Notes under the pieces: generated by a model
Told to the model about the DNA's origin: nothing
The model's input: only the letters and a program-made list of their open reading frames with translations
Database searches by the model: none
From: Candidatus Vagococcus giribetii
GTDB lineage: Bacteria > Bacillota > Bacilli > Lactobacillales > Vagococcaceae
DNA: 60,557 nt
NCBI RefSeq assembly: GCF_017316185.1
Contig: NZ_JAFLVX010000003.1
Coordinates: 1-60,557 of the forward strand
Direction: 5' to 3'
Translations under genes and position numbers: made by a program
Shown here: positions 24,742 to 34,293 of the stretch, one piece after another
How positions within the stretch are numbered: position 1 is the stretch's first letter
How the letters are laid out: each line of letters starts with the position of its first letter

Positions 24742-26136
24742 TTATTTACCTAGACAAAATTGACTAAACAATTGTGTAATTAATTCATCTTGAACACTGT
24801 CACCAATAATCTCACCCAATAAATCCCAACTTCTCGTCATATCGATTTGAAGTAGATCGACCGGCATATCCATCTCTATCCCATTTAATACCTCATCTAA
24901 TGCCATGTTGGCTTGCTCTAAAAGCGCAATATGACGTGAATTAGAAATATAAGTAGCATCTTTTTCTTTCCCTGAATTAACAAAGAAAGTATCTTTAATG
25001 CGCTGTTCTAATTGGTCAATCCCTTCACTTGATGTGACTGAAATAGCCAAAGTTATTTCTTCTTCTAGATAGGTGTTTAATTTTGCTACATCTAGTTGCG
25101 TATCTAAGTCCATTTTATTTAATAGAATAATGCGGTGCATTCCTCTTGTTAACTCAAGTAATTCTCTATCCATCTCTGTTAGTGATTCACTTTGATTAAG
25201 AACAAGTAAAATCAAATCGGCCTCTTGAAGAGCCTTACGACTACGTTCAACACCAATTTTCTCAACCACATCTTCCGTCTCACGAATACCTGCTGTATCA
25301 ATTAACTTAAGTGGCACACCGCGCACATTGACATACTCTTCAATCACATCTCGCGTAGTTCCTGCAATATCTGTGACAATAGCTTTATCTTCTTGAAGTA
25401 AGTAATTAAGTAAACTTGATTTTCCTACATTAGGGCGACCAATAATAGCTGTTGATAAGCCTTCTCTTAATATCTTCCCTTGCTTAGCTGTTAGTAGTAG
25501 GTGATCAATTGATCTTTTGACTTCTTCTGCTTTTTCTTTCATTAACTGAGTCGTCATCTCTTCAACGTCATCATATTCAGGGTAATCTATATTTACCTCT
25601 ACTTGAGCTAAAGCTTGTAAGATATGTTGGCGTAACTCTTTAATCAGAACTGACAATTTACCATCTAATTGATTCAAGGCTAATTTCATAGATTCATCTG
25701 TTTTAGCTTGGATTAAATCCATAACGGCCTCTGCTTGAGATAAGTCCATACGACCATTTAAAAAGGCACGCTTTGTGAATTCTCCGGGCTCTGCTAAACG
25801 TGCGCCTTGTCTTAACAATAACTGTAAGACTTGGTTGGCAACGACCATTCCCCCGTGACAATTAATCTCCACAATATTTTCTCTAGTAAACGTCTTTGGT
25901 GCTAACATAATTGAAAACATGACTTCATCTAAAATTTCTGTGGTATCTGGGTCTTTAATGTGACCATAATGAATCGTATGACTAGGTACATCTGTTAATT
26001 GTTTTTTTGCATAAGCTGTTACTTTATTGGCAATGACAACTGCATCATCTCCACTTAAGCGGACAATACTAATAGCTCCTTCACCAGGTGGCGTTGAAAT
26101 GGCAGCAATTGTATCAAATTCTTTTGTTATATTCAT
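24742..26136 (-). CDS. mnmE: tRNA modification GTPase MnmE (TrmE)
   Basis: Potassium-activated GTPase partner of MnmG. An N-terminal folate-binding domain (about 1-120), a helical domain, and an inserted G domain with P-loop [28 protein letters not shown] and NKMDL are seen. It ends with the catalytic C-terminal FCLGK. The 464-residue length is typical. It forms an operon with mnmG. The usual upstream neighbour khpB lies 10 kb away because the arginine block intervenes. Confidence 0.97.
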   Translation of the reverse strand: MNITKEFDTIAAISTPPGEGAISIVRLSGDDAVVIANKVTAYAKKQLTDVPSHTIHYGHIKDPDTTEILDEVMFSIMLAPKTFTRENIVEINCHGGMVVANQVLQLLLRQGARLAEPGEFTKRAFLNGRMDLSQAEAVMDLIQAKTDESMKLALNQLDGKLSVLIKELRQHILQALAQVEVNIDYPEYDDVEEMTTQLMKEKAEEVKRSIDHLLLTAKQGKILREGLSTAIIGRPNVGKSSLLNYLLQEDKAIVTDIAGTTRDVIEEYVNVRGVPLKLIDTAGIRETEDVVEKIGVERSRKALQEADLILLVLNQSESLTEMDRELLELTRGMHRIILLNKMDLDTQLDVAKLNTYLEEEITLAISVTSSEGIDQLEQRIKDTFFVNSGKEKDATYISNSRHIALLEQANMALDEVLNGIEMDMPVDLLQIDMTRSWDLLGEIIGDSVQDELITQLFSQFCLGK

Positions 26137-26165
26137 GGCAAATTAAGTCCTTTCTAAAAAAATCC

Positions 26166-26226
26166 ATATAAAAAAGTGCCTACTCCACCCTTTTTGTTCA
26201 ACTCAAAAAAAGTGGATACGCACTTT
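26166..26226 (-). terminator. Terminator after the YbaK-type deacylase gene
   Basis: Imperfect hairpin between AAAGTGCGTATCCACT and AGTGGAGTAGGCACTTT, ending in TTTTTT on the minus strand. Confidence 0.6.
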
Positions 26227-26312
26227 GACTGCTATCCGTAATTATATTCATTAGCATGATAGCACAAACTTAGAATTTTGACAATTTATTACCCTACTCA
26301 AGCTTATCTATT

Positions 26313-26795
26313 TTATAAAGAAATAAACAGTGGGTCATAGCCCATATGAGCAAGAACTTTAATAAAATCATTAAACTGAATCATTAAAGTTGTTTTATTA
26401 GTGTTCGGGTGAAAACCAACCGTGTCATTAGTATCAATACAGCCATCAATGACAACTGTAATTTGTTTCTCTTTATCTGCTGGTAAAGCAAACGGAGTCA
26501 CTGTGCCTGGTGGTGTCCCTAATAAGTCCAATAGACTTTCTTCAGAAAGAAAAGACAATCTTTTTTCATCTAAGACTTCTGCCAATTCTTTCAAATCAGC
26601 TTGTTTTTCATCGGCTAAAATCACTAAATAAATTTTCTTGCCTTTTTTAGCTTTTAACACTAAATTTTTAACTTGTGGACCAGGTAACTCAAATGGAACA
26701 TTTTTCACTGATGTAATAGTTGGATGATCCACTCGTTGATACTCAATTTGTAGGTCATGTAATAAATCATAGGCAGCTTGTTCTGATACGATCAT
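26313..26795 (-). CDS. YbaK/ProX-type aminoacyl-tRNA deacylase
   Basis: The 160-residue free-standing editing domain of the YbaK/PrdX superfamily hydrolyses mischarged tRNA such as Ala-tRNA-Pro. Conserved features include DHPTITSV near the start, the Lys in LVLKAKKGKKIYLVIL, GTPPGTVTPFAL and GFHPNTNKTTLMI. It is the PrdX-like subgroup by length; substrate specificity is inferred. An AAGGAG site precedes ATG 26795. It has its own terminator and diverges from argR. Confidence 0.88.
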   Translation of the reverse strand: MIVSEQAAYDLLHDLQIEYQRVDHPTITSVKNVPFELPGPQVKNLVLKAKKGKKIYLVILADEKQADLKELAEVLDEKRLSFLSEESLLDLLGTPPGTVTPFALPADKEKQITVVIDGCIDTNDTVGFHPNTNKTTLMIQFNDFIKVLAHMGYDPLFISL

Positions 26796-26868
26796 AAAAA
26801 AACAACTCCTTTTTCACATTTTGTTTGTCGGATATATCGCATAATATTCAACAAATGACTATTATTGT

Positions 26869-26900
26869 GTAAAACAACTCTGTTTTAGATGTTGTTTTAC
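26869..26900. promoter_or_regulatory. Inverted repeat upstream of argR
   Basis: GTAAAACAAC and GTTGTTTTAC, perfect 10-base arms 12 bases apart, ending 11 bases before the -10 TATAAT (26912-26917, extended by TGG). Operator-like; it does not match the ARG-box consensus. Confidence 0.55.
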
Positions 26901-26951
26901 GCCGTTTTTGGTATAATAAGCACGTAATAATTATTCAAGGAGAGTGAATTA

Positions 26952-27407
26952 ATGAATAAAAAAGAAAAACGACATCATTTAATCAAAGAAATCATCTCTC
27001 ACAATCATATTGACAATCAACAACAACTTTTAGAGCATTTAAATAAACATGGCATCGACGCCACTCAAGCAACTATTTCTAGAGACATGCAAGAATTAAA
27101 AATCCATAAAGTCCATGATGGCTCTGGTCGTATTCGCTATAGTCTCTTTGTTGAAGCAGATAAGGCATCTGATGATAAACTAAAAGAAGTATTTAAAGAT
27201 TTCGTCAATAGTGTGGCTCATGTCCAAGTAATGAATATCATTGCAACGCCACTTGGAGCGGCAGACATTGTAGCAGCTGAGATTGATGAGTTACACTTAC
27301 CAGAAATTGTTGGCACACTTGCTGGTACAGATACCCTAGTTCTCATTTCTAAAACGGAAGCTGAAGCGAAGATTCTTAACAAACAACTTCTTAGTTACCT
27401 CAACTAA
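26952..27407 (+). CDS. argR: Arginine repressor ArgR (first paralogue)
   Basis: Hexameric arginine-sensing regulator. The N-terminal winged helix contains the family signature ATQATISRDMQELKIHKV (about 37-54). The C-terminal oligomerisation and arginine-binding domain shows GTLAGTDTLVLI. The 151-residue length is standard. It is alone on the plus strand, with a terminator behind it. A second paralogue at 35.8 kb lies upstream of arcA; in E. faecalis two such regulators also act on the arc genes. Confidence 0.93.
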   Translation: MNKKEKRHHLIKEIISHNHIDNQQQLLEHLNKHGIDATQATISRDMQELKIHKVHDGSGRIRYSLFVEADKASDDKLKEVFKDFVNSVAHVQVMNIIATPLGAADIVAAEIDELHLPEIVGTLAGTDTLVLISKTEAEAKILNKQLLSYLN

Positions 27408-27437
27408 GTGACATGAGCCACAAACTATTTAACCTCA

Positions 27438-27500
27438 ATAAATAAGTCATCGAACACGAAAGATTGTTTCAACTTGGTGTGTTTAATGACTTATTTTTTA
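27438..27500 (+). terminator. argR terminator
   Basis: Long hairpin AAATAAGTCAT...ATGACTTATTT with TTTTTT after it on the plus strand. Confidence 0.8.
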
Positions 27501-27522
27501 GTTATCTCAATCTCTTAATTGA

Positions 27523-27963
27523 TTACACACTCGCTTTTAAAAGCATATCAATATGAGGAATGTCATCTTCTAAATACACATCTGAAACAACGTTAAAACC
27601 AAACGACTGATAAAAATCAACTAAATAATTCTGAGCAGAAATTTTAATGTCTTTATGTGTCTCTAAACCATTGATTTCTGCTAGAGTTAACGCCACAATT
27701 TTCTTTCCTAATTCTTGATTACGGTAATCTTTTACCACTAACACACGACCGAAAGTCACAACGTCTTCTCTTTCCATGATTCTCGTATAGGCAACTAATT
27801 GCCCCTCTTTTTTTAACATCACATGTTTTGCTATTCTGTCATCTTCATCAATTTCTTGATAGGGGCAATTTTGCTCTACGATAAAGACTTTTACTCTTTC
27901 TTGTGCCACTTCAAAAAATTCTGTTGACGTCATTTGGTCTAACTCTTTCACGATTAATTCCAT
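27523..27963 (-). CDS. GNAT-family N-acetyltransferase (ElaA type)
   Basis: The 146-residue acetyltransferase has the ElaA-type signature RVKVFIVEQNCPYQEIDEDD (about 23-42) and acetyl-CoA loop region VLVVKDYRNQELGKKIV (about 95-111). The substrate is unknown. A GAAGTGAC site precedes the ATG. It is separated from argS by a terminator, so it has its own transcript. Confidence 0.85.
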   Translation of the reverse strand: MELIVKELDQMTSTEFFEVAQERVKVFIVEQNCPYQEIDEDDRIAKHVMLKKEGQLVAYTRIMEREDVVTFGRVLVVKDYRNQELGKKIVALTLAEINGLETHKDIKISAQNYLVDFYQSFGFNVVSDVYLEDDIPHIDMLLKASV

Positions 27964-27990
27964 CTAGTCACTTCTTTCTCATTTAGTTTA

Positions 27991-28040
27991 AAAAAAGCAC
28001 ATGAAATTAACATCGATTAAAATGTAATTCATGTGCTTTT
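27991..28040 (-). terminator. argS terminator
   Basis: AAAAGCACATGAA / TTCATGTGCTTTT hairpin with T runs on both sides. Confidence 0.85.
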
Positions 28041-28056
28041 CGTTCATTTTAAACAA

Positions 28057-29745
28057 TTACATCATATCTGGTGATTGAATACCTAATAGACGTAAACCTT
28101 CTTTAATAACAACTGAAACAGAGTAAACAAGACTTAATCTTGCTTCTTTTTCAACATCATCAGCCAAAATTTTATGTTTAGAATAATACTTATTGAATTT
28201 TTGAGCTAAATCGATTAAATATTTAGCCATAACAGATGGCTCATATTTTTGATAAGCTTCTACTACTTTGTTAGGGAAATTATCTAAAGCTTTAACGACT
28301 TCCCAAGAATCAACATCATTTAGTGATCCTGGTTTAAAGTCTTCAACTGACCAATCAGCTTTGCTTAAGATACTTTCACATCTAGAACGTGTGTATTGTA
28401 CGTAAGGACCTGTTTCTCCTTCAAATTGAATAATATCATTCAAGTTAAAGTCAAACATGTTCATACGGTCATTTTTAAGGTCATGGAAGATTACTGCCCC
28501 AACACCAACTTGATGAGCTACTTCATCTTTGTTTTCAAGACCTGGGTTTTTCTCTTCAATACCTTTTTTAGTTGCGGCAATTGCTTCATGTAATACTTCT
28601 TCTAAAAGAATAACATTACCTTTTCTTGTTGATAATTTTTTACCATTAGCAGTAATCAAACCAAATGGAATGTGTTTGATGTTGTCAGCCCAATCATAGC
28701 CCATTTCTTTAAGAACAGCTTTTAATTGTTTGAAGTGACCTGCTTGTTCGTTACCTACAACATAAAGAACTTCAACAAAATCGTATGTGTTAATACGGTA
28801 CTCAGCAGCTGCTAAGTCACGAGTAATGTATAGAGTAGCACCATCTGATTTTCTGATTAATGCTGGATTTAAGTCATATTTCTCTAAGTTAACAATGTCT
28901 GCTCCCTTATCTGAAACAAGTAAATCTTTTTCTTCTAAAACTTCGATAACATGATCCATTTTATCGTTGTAGAAAGCTTCACCATTTTCAGAATCAAATG
29001 TAATTCCTAGCATATCATATACTTTGTTGAATTCTTTTAATGATTCTTCACGGAACCATTTCCATAAACGAACTGCTTCTGGATCATTGTCTTCTAATTT
29101 TTTGAACCATTCACGACCTTGATCTTCAAGCTCTGGATGTTCTTCAGCTTCATCATGGAATTGAACGTATAATTTTAATAACTCAGCGATTGGTTCTTTT
29201 TTAACAGCTTCCTCATCACCCCATTTTTTAAAGGCAACGATTAATTTACCAAACTGTGTTCCCCAGTCACCTAAGTGATTAATACGAATTGGCGTATAAC
29301 CAACTTTAGCTGCTAGTTCTGCTAATGAGTTACCAATAACTGTTGAACGTAGATGTCCCATTGACATTGGTTTAGCAATATTTGGTGACGATAAATCGAT
29401 TGGGATATTACCACTACCAATATTAGCATCTCCATAATGTTCTTTTTCTTTTACGATTGTTTCTAAAACATGTTCACTGACTTCTTTTTTATTTAAGAAG
29501 AAGTTAATGTAACCACCTGTTGGGACAATATTTTCATAATGCTCTTTGCTTAGTTTTTCAACTAACTCCTCAGCAATCATGTTTGGTGCTTTACGGTAAA
29601 CTTTAGCTAATGAGAAGACTGGAAAAGCATAGTCTCCGTGAGAACTTGTTTTTGGTACTTCTAAAAATTGATAAATCTCTTCTTCTGTTAGTGATTCTCC
29701 AATCACCGCTACTAAATCTGCTGCTATTAATTTTTTGTAATCCAT
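28057..29745 (-). CDS. argS: Arginyl-tRNA synthetase
   Basis: Class I synthetase for tRNA-Arg. It has an N-terminal Add-1 tRNA-binding domain (about 1-85), a catalytic core with the HIGH-like MGHLRSTVIGN and a KMSKS-like KKLSTRKGN, and a C-terminal DALR anticodon-binding domain ending LGIQSPDMM. At 562 residues it is full length. It is controlled by a T-box and sits beside the arginine deiminase genes. Confidence 0.97.
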   Translation of the reverse strand: MDYKKLIAADLVAVIGESLTEEEIYQFLEVPKTSSHGDYAFPVFSLAKVYRKAPNMIAEELVEKLSKEHYENIVPTGGYINFFLNKKEVSEHVLETIVKEKEHYGDANIGSGNIPIDLSSPNIAKPMSMGHLRSTVIGNSLAELAAKVGYTPIRINHLGDWGTQFGKLIVAFKKWGDEEAVKKEPIAELLKLYVQFHDEAEEHPELEDQGREWFKKLEDNDPEAVRLWKWFREESLKEFNKVYDMLGITFDSENGEAFYNDKMDHVIEVLEEKDLLVSDKGADIVNLEKYDLNPALIRKSDGATLYITRDLAAAEYRINTYDFVEVLYVVGNEQAGHFKQLKAVLKEMGYDWADNIKHIPFGLITANGKKLSTRKGNVILLEEVLHEAIAATKKGIEEKNPGLENKDEVAHQVGVGAVIFHDLKNDRMNMFDFNLNDIIQFEGETGPYVQYTRSRCESILSKADWSVEDFKPGSLNDVDSWEVVKALDNFPNKVVEAYQKYEPSVMAKYLIDLAQKFNKYYSKHKILADDVEKEARLSLVYSVSVVIKEGLRLLGIQSPDMM

Positions 29746-29768
29746 CTGTTTTCTCCTCTCTTTATTTC

Positions 29769-29982
29769 AAAAAAAAGTCCGCCTCTCATTACTACACATC
29801 TAGTAACAAGAGACGAACTTGAATATCCGCGGTACCACTCTTTTTGTTGGAAAGTCCAACCACTTTATCATCATTATTAATTTTTATAAAAATAGGTGCG
29901 CTTCCTTATTAAGCATTGCTTTGGCTCTCACTAACCCAAAGTCGCTGATTCAATGAATATCTTATAAGTACTTTAGTCTATT
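29769..29982 (-). promoter_or_regulatory. Arginine T-box riboswitch of argS
   Basis: On the minus strand, T-box GAGTGGTACCGCGG (29827-29840) is followed by a terminator hairpin and T run (29769-29820). In stem I, CTTAT pairs with ATAAG. The specifier loop has AGTA on one side and GAAGCGCAC on the other, in which CGC (29898-29900), an arginine codon followed by A, is the likely specifier. An extended -10 TGCTATAAT lies at 29989-29994. Confidence 0.93.
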
Positions 29983-30014
29983 ATTTGCATTATAGCAAAT
30001 TATTTTCTAAATGC

Positions 30015-31478
30015 CTAGCTAAAAATTAACATTGAACCAATTAAGATGATTAAGTTAATGATTCCCATGATAATCAAAGGCTTCATAATGAATTTTATCC
30101 AGGTTGAGTAATTAACCTTGGTAATTTCAAGTCCCCCCATAACAACACCTGATGTTGGTGTAATTAAGTTGATTAAACCACAACCGGAAACAAAAATCAT
30201 TACCATAACATCTGGACTTAATCCAACTTCATTTGCTAAGGCACCCATTACTGGAATGGATACGTAAGCTAATCCTGAAGTTGATGGGATTAAGAATGAT
30301 AAGAATAAGTATAGTGCAAAGGCTCCAACAACAAATAGGATTGGAGAGAGACCTTTTAAGACACCAGCTGCTCTATCTAAGATAAATAAATCTAAGTGAG
30401 TTGTTTGCATTAAAACAGATGCTCCACGAGCTACAACAATGATTAAAACAACTGATAACATATCCGCAGCTCCTGCTACGAATGTATTAACGATTTCTTT
30501 TTCTGGGAATTTGTTAATAACAGCCACTACGATCCCCATAACAAAGAACCACATAGCTAAATCACCAAAGTACCATTCACCAAAGCTGTTACCTGTTAGC
30601 ACAGATGTCCAACCTTCAAAAACAGTAATACCAAATTCGCCCCAAGGAATTAGAGACACAATCATTACTAAGAAGGTAATACCAAAGACTGTTAAAATAG
30701 TTTTATGTTTTTTCGTAAATTCTAAATCTTCTGCTGCTTGGTCACCAAATAATTCATGCATATCTTGTTGCTCTTGTAGAGACAGAATTGTAGAACCCTT
30801 ATCTGCTTTTACTTTTTTAGCATATTTAGTGACAATAAAAATTGAGAAAATTGTTGTACTTACCCAAAGTAGCGTTCCAACGATTAAGATTGTTCCAACG
30901 TGTGGCTCAATCCCGATTCCCTTTAAAGCATCCATTGCGGTACCAGTTGCAAATGGGTTTACAGTTGAACCAATAACCCCTGAACCAGATCCTAACAGAA
31001 CAGTACCAATCGCCACGATACTATCAAATCCTGATGCTATCATGGTCGCTCCTAAAAGCGTGTAGAATGGTATTGTTTCTTCTGCCATTCCGTAAGTAGA
31101 TCCTCCAATAGAGAATAAAATCATAAGAATAACAATAATAATGATTTCATTACCTTTAAGTTTCTTAACAACGTGTTGAATACCAGATTCTAATGCTCCT
31201 GTTTTCGTTACGATATTTAAGAAACCACCTAATACCAGAATAAACACACAAATATCAATTGCTTCTTTAAAACCAAAAAATGGTGACATAAAAATGTCAG
31301 ATAGTTTTGCACCAATCACGTGATCAGCAATTCCTGAGCCATCTCTTAACTCTTGTGGAGAGAAGGTTTGGCCGTTTAGGAAAATAGTAATTACCCCTAA
31401 TAGAATAATGATAATAAACAAAATACTAAAAGAGGTGAGCTCTCTTTTTTTCTTCTCCGGTTTAGTCATAATAATCAT
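30015..31478 (-). CDS. arcD: YfcC/ArcD-type arginine-ornithine antiporter
   Basis: The polytopic membrane protein of 487 residues with about 12 hydrophobic segments belongs to the YfcC/DcuC-like family. Conserved GGFLNIVTKTGALE, FSIGGSTYGMAEETIPFY and the C-terminal LIPSTSGLAYVSIPVMGAL are seen. As the last gene of the arc cluster it most likely exchanges arginine for ornithine. This is not the APC-family ArcD, so the substrate is inferred from context. ATG 31478 or ATG 31469 may be the start; neither has a close ribosome site. Confidence 0.85.
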   Translation of the reverse strand: MIIMTKPEKKKRELTSFSILFIIIILLGVITIFLNGQTFSPQELRDGSGIADHVIGAKLSDIFMSPFFGFKEAIDICVFILVLGGFLNIVTKTGALESGIQHVVKKLKGNEIIIIVILMILFSIGGSTYGMAEETIPFYTLLGATMIASGFDSIVAIGTVLLGSGSGVIGSTVNPFATGTAMDALKGIGIEPHVGTILIVGTLLWVSTTIFSIFIVTKYAKKVKADKGSTILSLQEQQDMHELFGDQAAEDLEFTKKHKTILTVFGITFLVMIVSLIPWGEFGITVFEGWTSVLTGNSFGEWYFGDLAMWFFVMGIVVAVINKFPEKEIVNTFVAGAADMLSVVLIIVVARGASVLMQTTHLDLFILDRAAGVLKGLSPILFVVGAFALYLFLSFLIPSTSGLAYVSIPVMGALANEVGLSPDVMVMIFVSGCGLINLITPTSGVVMGGLEITKVNYSTWIKFIMKPLIIMGIINLIILIGSMLIFS

Positions 31479-31534
31479 GTCGTGTCATACGTTTAAGTAT
31501 CACACTACTCCTTTCTCTTTAGTGAGATACAAAC

Positions 31535-32227
31535 TCAATCGTTTAGTAAGTCATTGAAAAATGAAGTATCCAAAAAGGTTAAGTACTTACGACTGTATTT
31601 AATTTTTTTAGCTGTAACCAGCTTTTTAATCACGATACTAGCTGTTTCTCTTGTTGTACCACTAGCACGTGCGATGTCATTGATTGTAATTGGGCTAGAA
31701 ACAATAACTGTCCCAGATGGGTATTGTTTTTCGCCCAAATCTTTGTAAATAATCGCCAAAGTAGCAGTGACTCGACAATCGGCGTTATTAATAATTCCTT
31801 TTTGAATTTTAAAAATTTGAGTTCGTAACAATTTTGATTGCTCCTGTATTACTGTGATTAGTTGTAACGCACTATTGCTTACAACTTCTTCAAAGATTTT
31901 GACAGGGATCGAAATAATTTCTATATCTGTATAAGCAACTGCTGAAACATAGTGTTTTTTGTCTGTAAACAAGTCTAAATATAATAATAAGGATTTTGCT
32001 TTTTTAAAATGCAAATAAGTAAAAGTACCAGTTTCATCAATCTTCTCAAGTTTAATAATACCTGAAACAAGGAAGTAAACGTGTGAACGGTCATCATCCA
32101 CATCAAATAAAACTTGACCTTTGCTATAGGATCTAGCCACACTGACATCCCGAAGCTTTTGTATATCTTGGTCAGAGAGATATCGAAAATCTTTGTGTTG
32201 TTTTCCTAGTTCTTTTTTTATCTCCAT
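31535..32227 (-). CDS. arcR: Crp/Fnr-family regulator ArcR
   Basis: The 230-residue Crp/Fnr-type activator has an N-terminal cyclic-nucleotide-fold domain (about 20-145) and a C-terminal winged helix with INDIARASGTTRETASIVIKK (about 183-203). No N-terminal Cys cluster for an FeS centre is seen, unlike true Fnr. Its place between arcC and arcD matches ArcR of E. faecalis, an activator of arginine deiminase genes. A TGTG-N8-CACT dyad at 35682-35697 upstream of arcA could be its site. Confidence 0.88.
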   Translation of the reverse strand: MEIKKELGKQHKDFRYLSDQDIQKLRDVSVARSYSKGQVLFDVDDDRSHVYFLVSGIIKLEKIDETGTFTYLHFKKAKSLLLYLDLFTDKKHYVSAVAYTDIEIISIPVKIFEEVVSNSALQLITVIQEQSKLLRTQIFKIQKGIINNADCRVTATLAIIYKDLGEKQYPSGTVIVSSPITINDIARASGTTRETASIVIKKLVTAKKIKYSRKYLTFLDTSFFNDLLND

Positions 32228-32240
32228 TTTATTCCCTACT

Positions 32241-33176
32241 TTATAAAGTTATTGTTGTACCCACTTCTGAATCACTTGTTAACTTCCCTAAACATTCTAG
32301 AGATGTGATAACAGCTTTTTTACCTGGATTATTTTGCGCAAATTGGATAGCTGCTTCAATCTTAGGTAGCATGCTTCCTGGTGCAAAATGACCTTCCGCT
32401 TTATATGTTTCAAGTTCAGCCACAGTTACATTCGTTAATTTTTCTTCGTTTTCCTTACCATAATTAATGTAGACATTATCTACACCAGTTAGCACGATAA
32501 ACATATCTGCTTTCACTAAATGAGCTAGTTTTTCTGAAGCAAAGTCTTTGTCAATAACGGCTTCTGTTCCTTTTAATGAATCACCAACAACAGGAATTCC
32601 CCCGCCACCACAAGAGATAGTAATCACATCATTATCAACTAATGTATTGATTGTTTTTGCTTCGTGAATACCGATTGGTTTTGGACTTGCTACAACTTTT
32701 CTAAAGCCACGACCAGCGTCTTCTTTAAAGATAGCGCCTGTTTTAGCTGCTTCTTCTTTAGCAACTTCTTCTGTTAAGAATGGACCAATTGGTTTTGTTG
32801 GGTTACTGAACGCTTCGTCATTTTCATCAACAACTACTTGCGTTAAGACAGTCACAACTTCTTTATCAATCCCTGCTTGTTTTAATTCATTCGTCATGGC
32901 ATTTGATAACCAATAACCAATACTTCCTTGTGTCATAGCCACACAAGTGTCTAAAGGCATCGCTGGATTTTTTTCTGAATTAGCTGCTTCTTGTTGCAGT
33001 AATAAATTTCCAACTTGAGGGCCATTCCCATGAGAGATGATCAATTTATAATCTTCTTTAACTAATTCTACTAAGTGTTTTGATGTATCGATTAATGCTT
33101 GTTGTTGTGCTTGTGCACTTGCATCACTAGATAAAATCGCATTTCCACCTAAAGCAACTACTACTTTTTTCTCCAT
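32241..33176 (-). CDS. arcC: Carbamate kinase
   Basis: Converts carbamoyl phosphate and ADP to ATP, carbon dioxide and ammonia, the energy-yielding step of the deiminase pathway. Conserved [10 protein letters not shown] at the N terminus, [11 protein letters not shown], and SCGGGGIPV are present, with the amino-acid-kinase fold throughout. The length of 311 residues is normal. ATG 33176 has AAGGAGG upstream. A weak hairpin (33201-33236) separates it from arcB and may lower downstream expression. Confidence 0.96.
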   Translation of the reverse strand: MEKKVVVALGGNAILSSDASAQAQQQALIDTSKHLVELVKEDYKLIISHGNGPQVGNLLLQQEAANSEKNPAMPLDTCVAMTQGSIGYWLSNAMTNELKQAGIDKEVVTVLTQVVVDENDEAFSNPTKPIGPFLTEEVAKEEAAKTGAIFKEDAGRGFRKVVASPKPIGIHEAKTINTLVDNDVITISCGGGGIPVVGDSLKGTEAVIDKDFASEKLAHLVKADMFIVLTGVDNVYINYGKENEEKLTNVTVAELETYKAEGHFAPGSMLPKIEAAIQFAQNNPGKKAVITSLECLGKLTSDSEVGTTITL

Positions 33177-33200
33177 CTAGCATCCTCCTTATTAATAGAA

Positions 33201-33236
33201 AAAGCAGCACGGACAATAAACACATGCTGCTTTCAA
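33201..33236 (-). terminator. Weak hairpin between arcB and arcC
   Basis: AAAGCAGCA / TGCTGCTTT arms with a long loop, then TTC on the minus strand. It may be a partial terminator or RNA-processing element inside the operon. Confidence 0.45.
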
Positions 33237-33242
33237 CCATTC

Positions 33243-34265
33243 CTACTGTACGTATGGAATAAATAAATTACCTAAAGTTGCGGCCATAATCGCTTTGATT
33301 GAGTGCATTCTGTTTTCTGCCTCTTCAAATTGACGACCATATTTACTTCTGAAGACTTCATCTGTAATCTCCATTTCAGAGATTCCGAATTTTTCTTCAA
33401 CCATTTTTCCATATTCAGTTTCAGCATCATGAAACGCTGGAAGACAGTGAAGAACAATTAAGTCTCCATCTAAGTTTTCTGTTTTTTCAAGCATGCTCAT
33501 ATTAATTTGATAAGGTCTTAATAAGTTAACACGTTCTTCAAACTTATCTTCTTCACCCATAGATACCCACACGTCAGTGTATAATACGTTAGCGCCTTTA
33601 ACTCCTTTTGCCACGTCGTCAGTAATCATTAATTCTGCACCAGATTCTTTAGCGAATTCTTCTGCATAGTTAACTACTTCTTCAGTAGGGAATAACTCTT
33701 TTGGTGCACAGATACGAACGTTAACACCTAAAATAGCTCCTGTTACTAACAAGCTATTCGCCATGTTGTTACGGCCATCTCCAACATAAACTAATGTTAC
33801 ACCTTCAAGTTTTCCGAAGTTTTCTTTGATTGTCATAAAGTCAGCGATCATTTGAGTTGGATGCCATTCATCTGTTAAACCATTCCATACAGGAACGCCA
33901 GAGTGTTCTGCTAATCCTTCTACAACTTCTTGACTGAATCCACGGAATTCAATTCCATCAAACATACTACCTAATACTTTTGCAGTATCTTCAACTGATT
34001 CTTTTTTACCTAACTGAATATCATTTTTTCCTAAGAATTCAGGGTGTGCTCCTAAATCAATGGCAGCAGTTGTGAAGGCTGCTCGCGTACGAGTTGATGT
34101 TTTTTCAAATAGTAATGCGATATTTTTTCCTTCTAAGTAACGATGAGGAATACCACGTTTTTTCAAATCTTTTACGTGAATACCAAAATCCACCAAATAC
34201 TCTAACTCTGCACGTGTAAAATCTTTTTCTGCTAATAAACTGCGTCCTTGGAAAACTGATGTCAT
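33243..34265 (-). CDS. arcB: Catabolic ornithine carbamoyltransferase
   Basis: Splits citrulline with phosphate into ornithine and carbamoyl phosphate. The carbamoyl-phosphate site is [13 protein letters not shown] (about 53-65), with [11 protein letters not shown] and HCLPAFHD also present. The 340-residue length and operon position favour the catabolic enzyme over the biosynthetic ArgF. It starts 28 bases after arcA. Confidence 0.97.
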   Translation of the reverse strand: MTSVFQGRSLLAEKDFTRAELEYLVDFGIHVKDLKKRGIPHRYLEGKNIALLFEKTSTRTRAAFTTAAIDLGAHPEFLGKNDIQLGKKESVEDTAKVLGSMFDGIEFRGFSQEVVEGLAEHSGVPVWNGLTDEWHPTQMIADFMTIKENFGKLEGVTLVYVGDGRNNMANSLLVTGAILGVNVRICAPKELFPTEEVVNYAEEFAKESGAELMITDDVAKGVKGANVLYTDVWVSMGEEDKFEERVNLLRPYQINMSMLEKTENLDGDLIVLHCLPAFHDAETEYGKMVEEKFGISEMEITDEVFRSKYGRQFEEAENRMHSIKAIMAATLGNLFIPYVQ

Positions 34266-34293
34266 AAAAATTCACTCCTAAGTTTTTATTTAA

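Noticed and set aside
30439-31065. 208-codon plus-strand ORF opposite arcD
   Set aside because: Fully antisense to a well-conserved transporter gene; low-complexity translation, no ribosome site.
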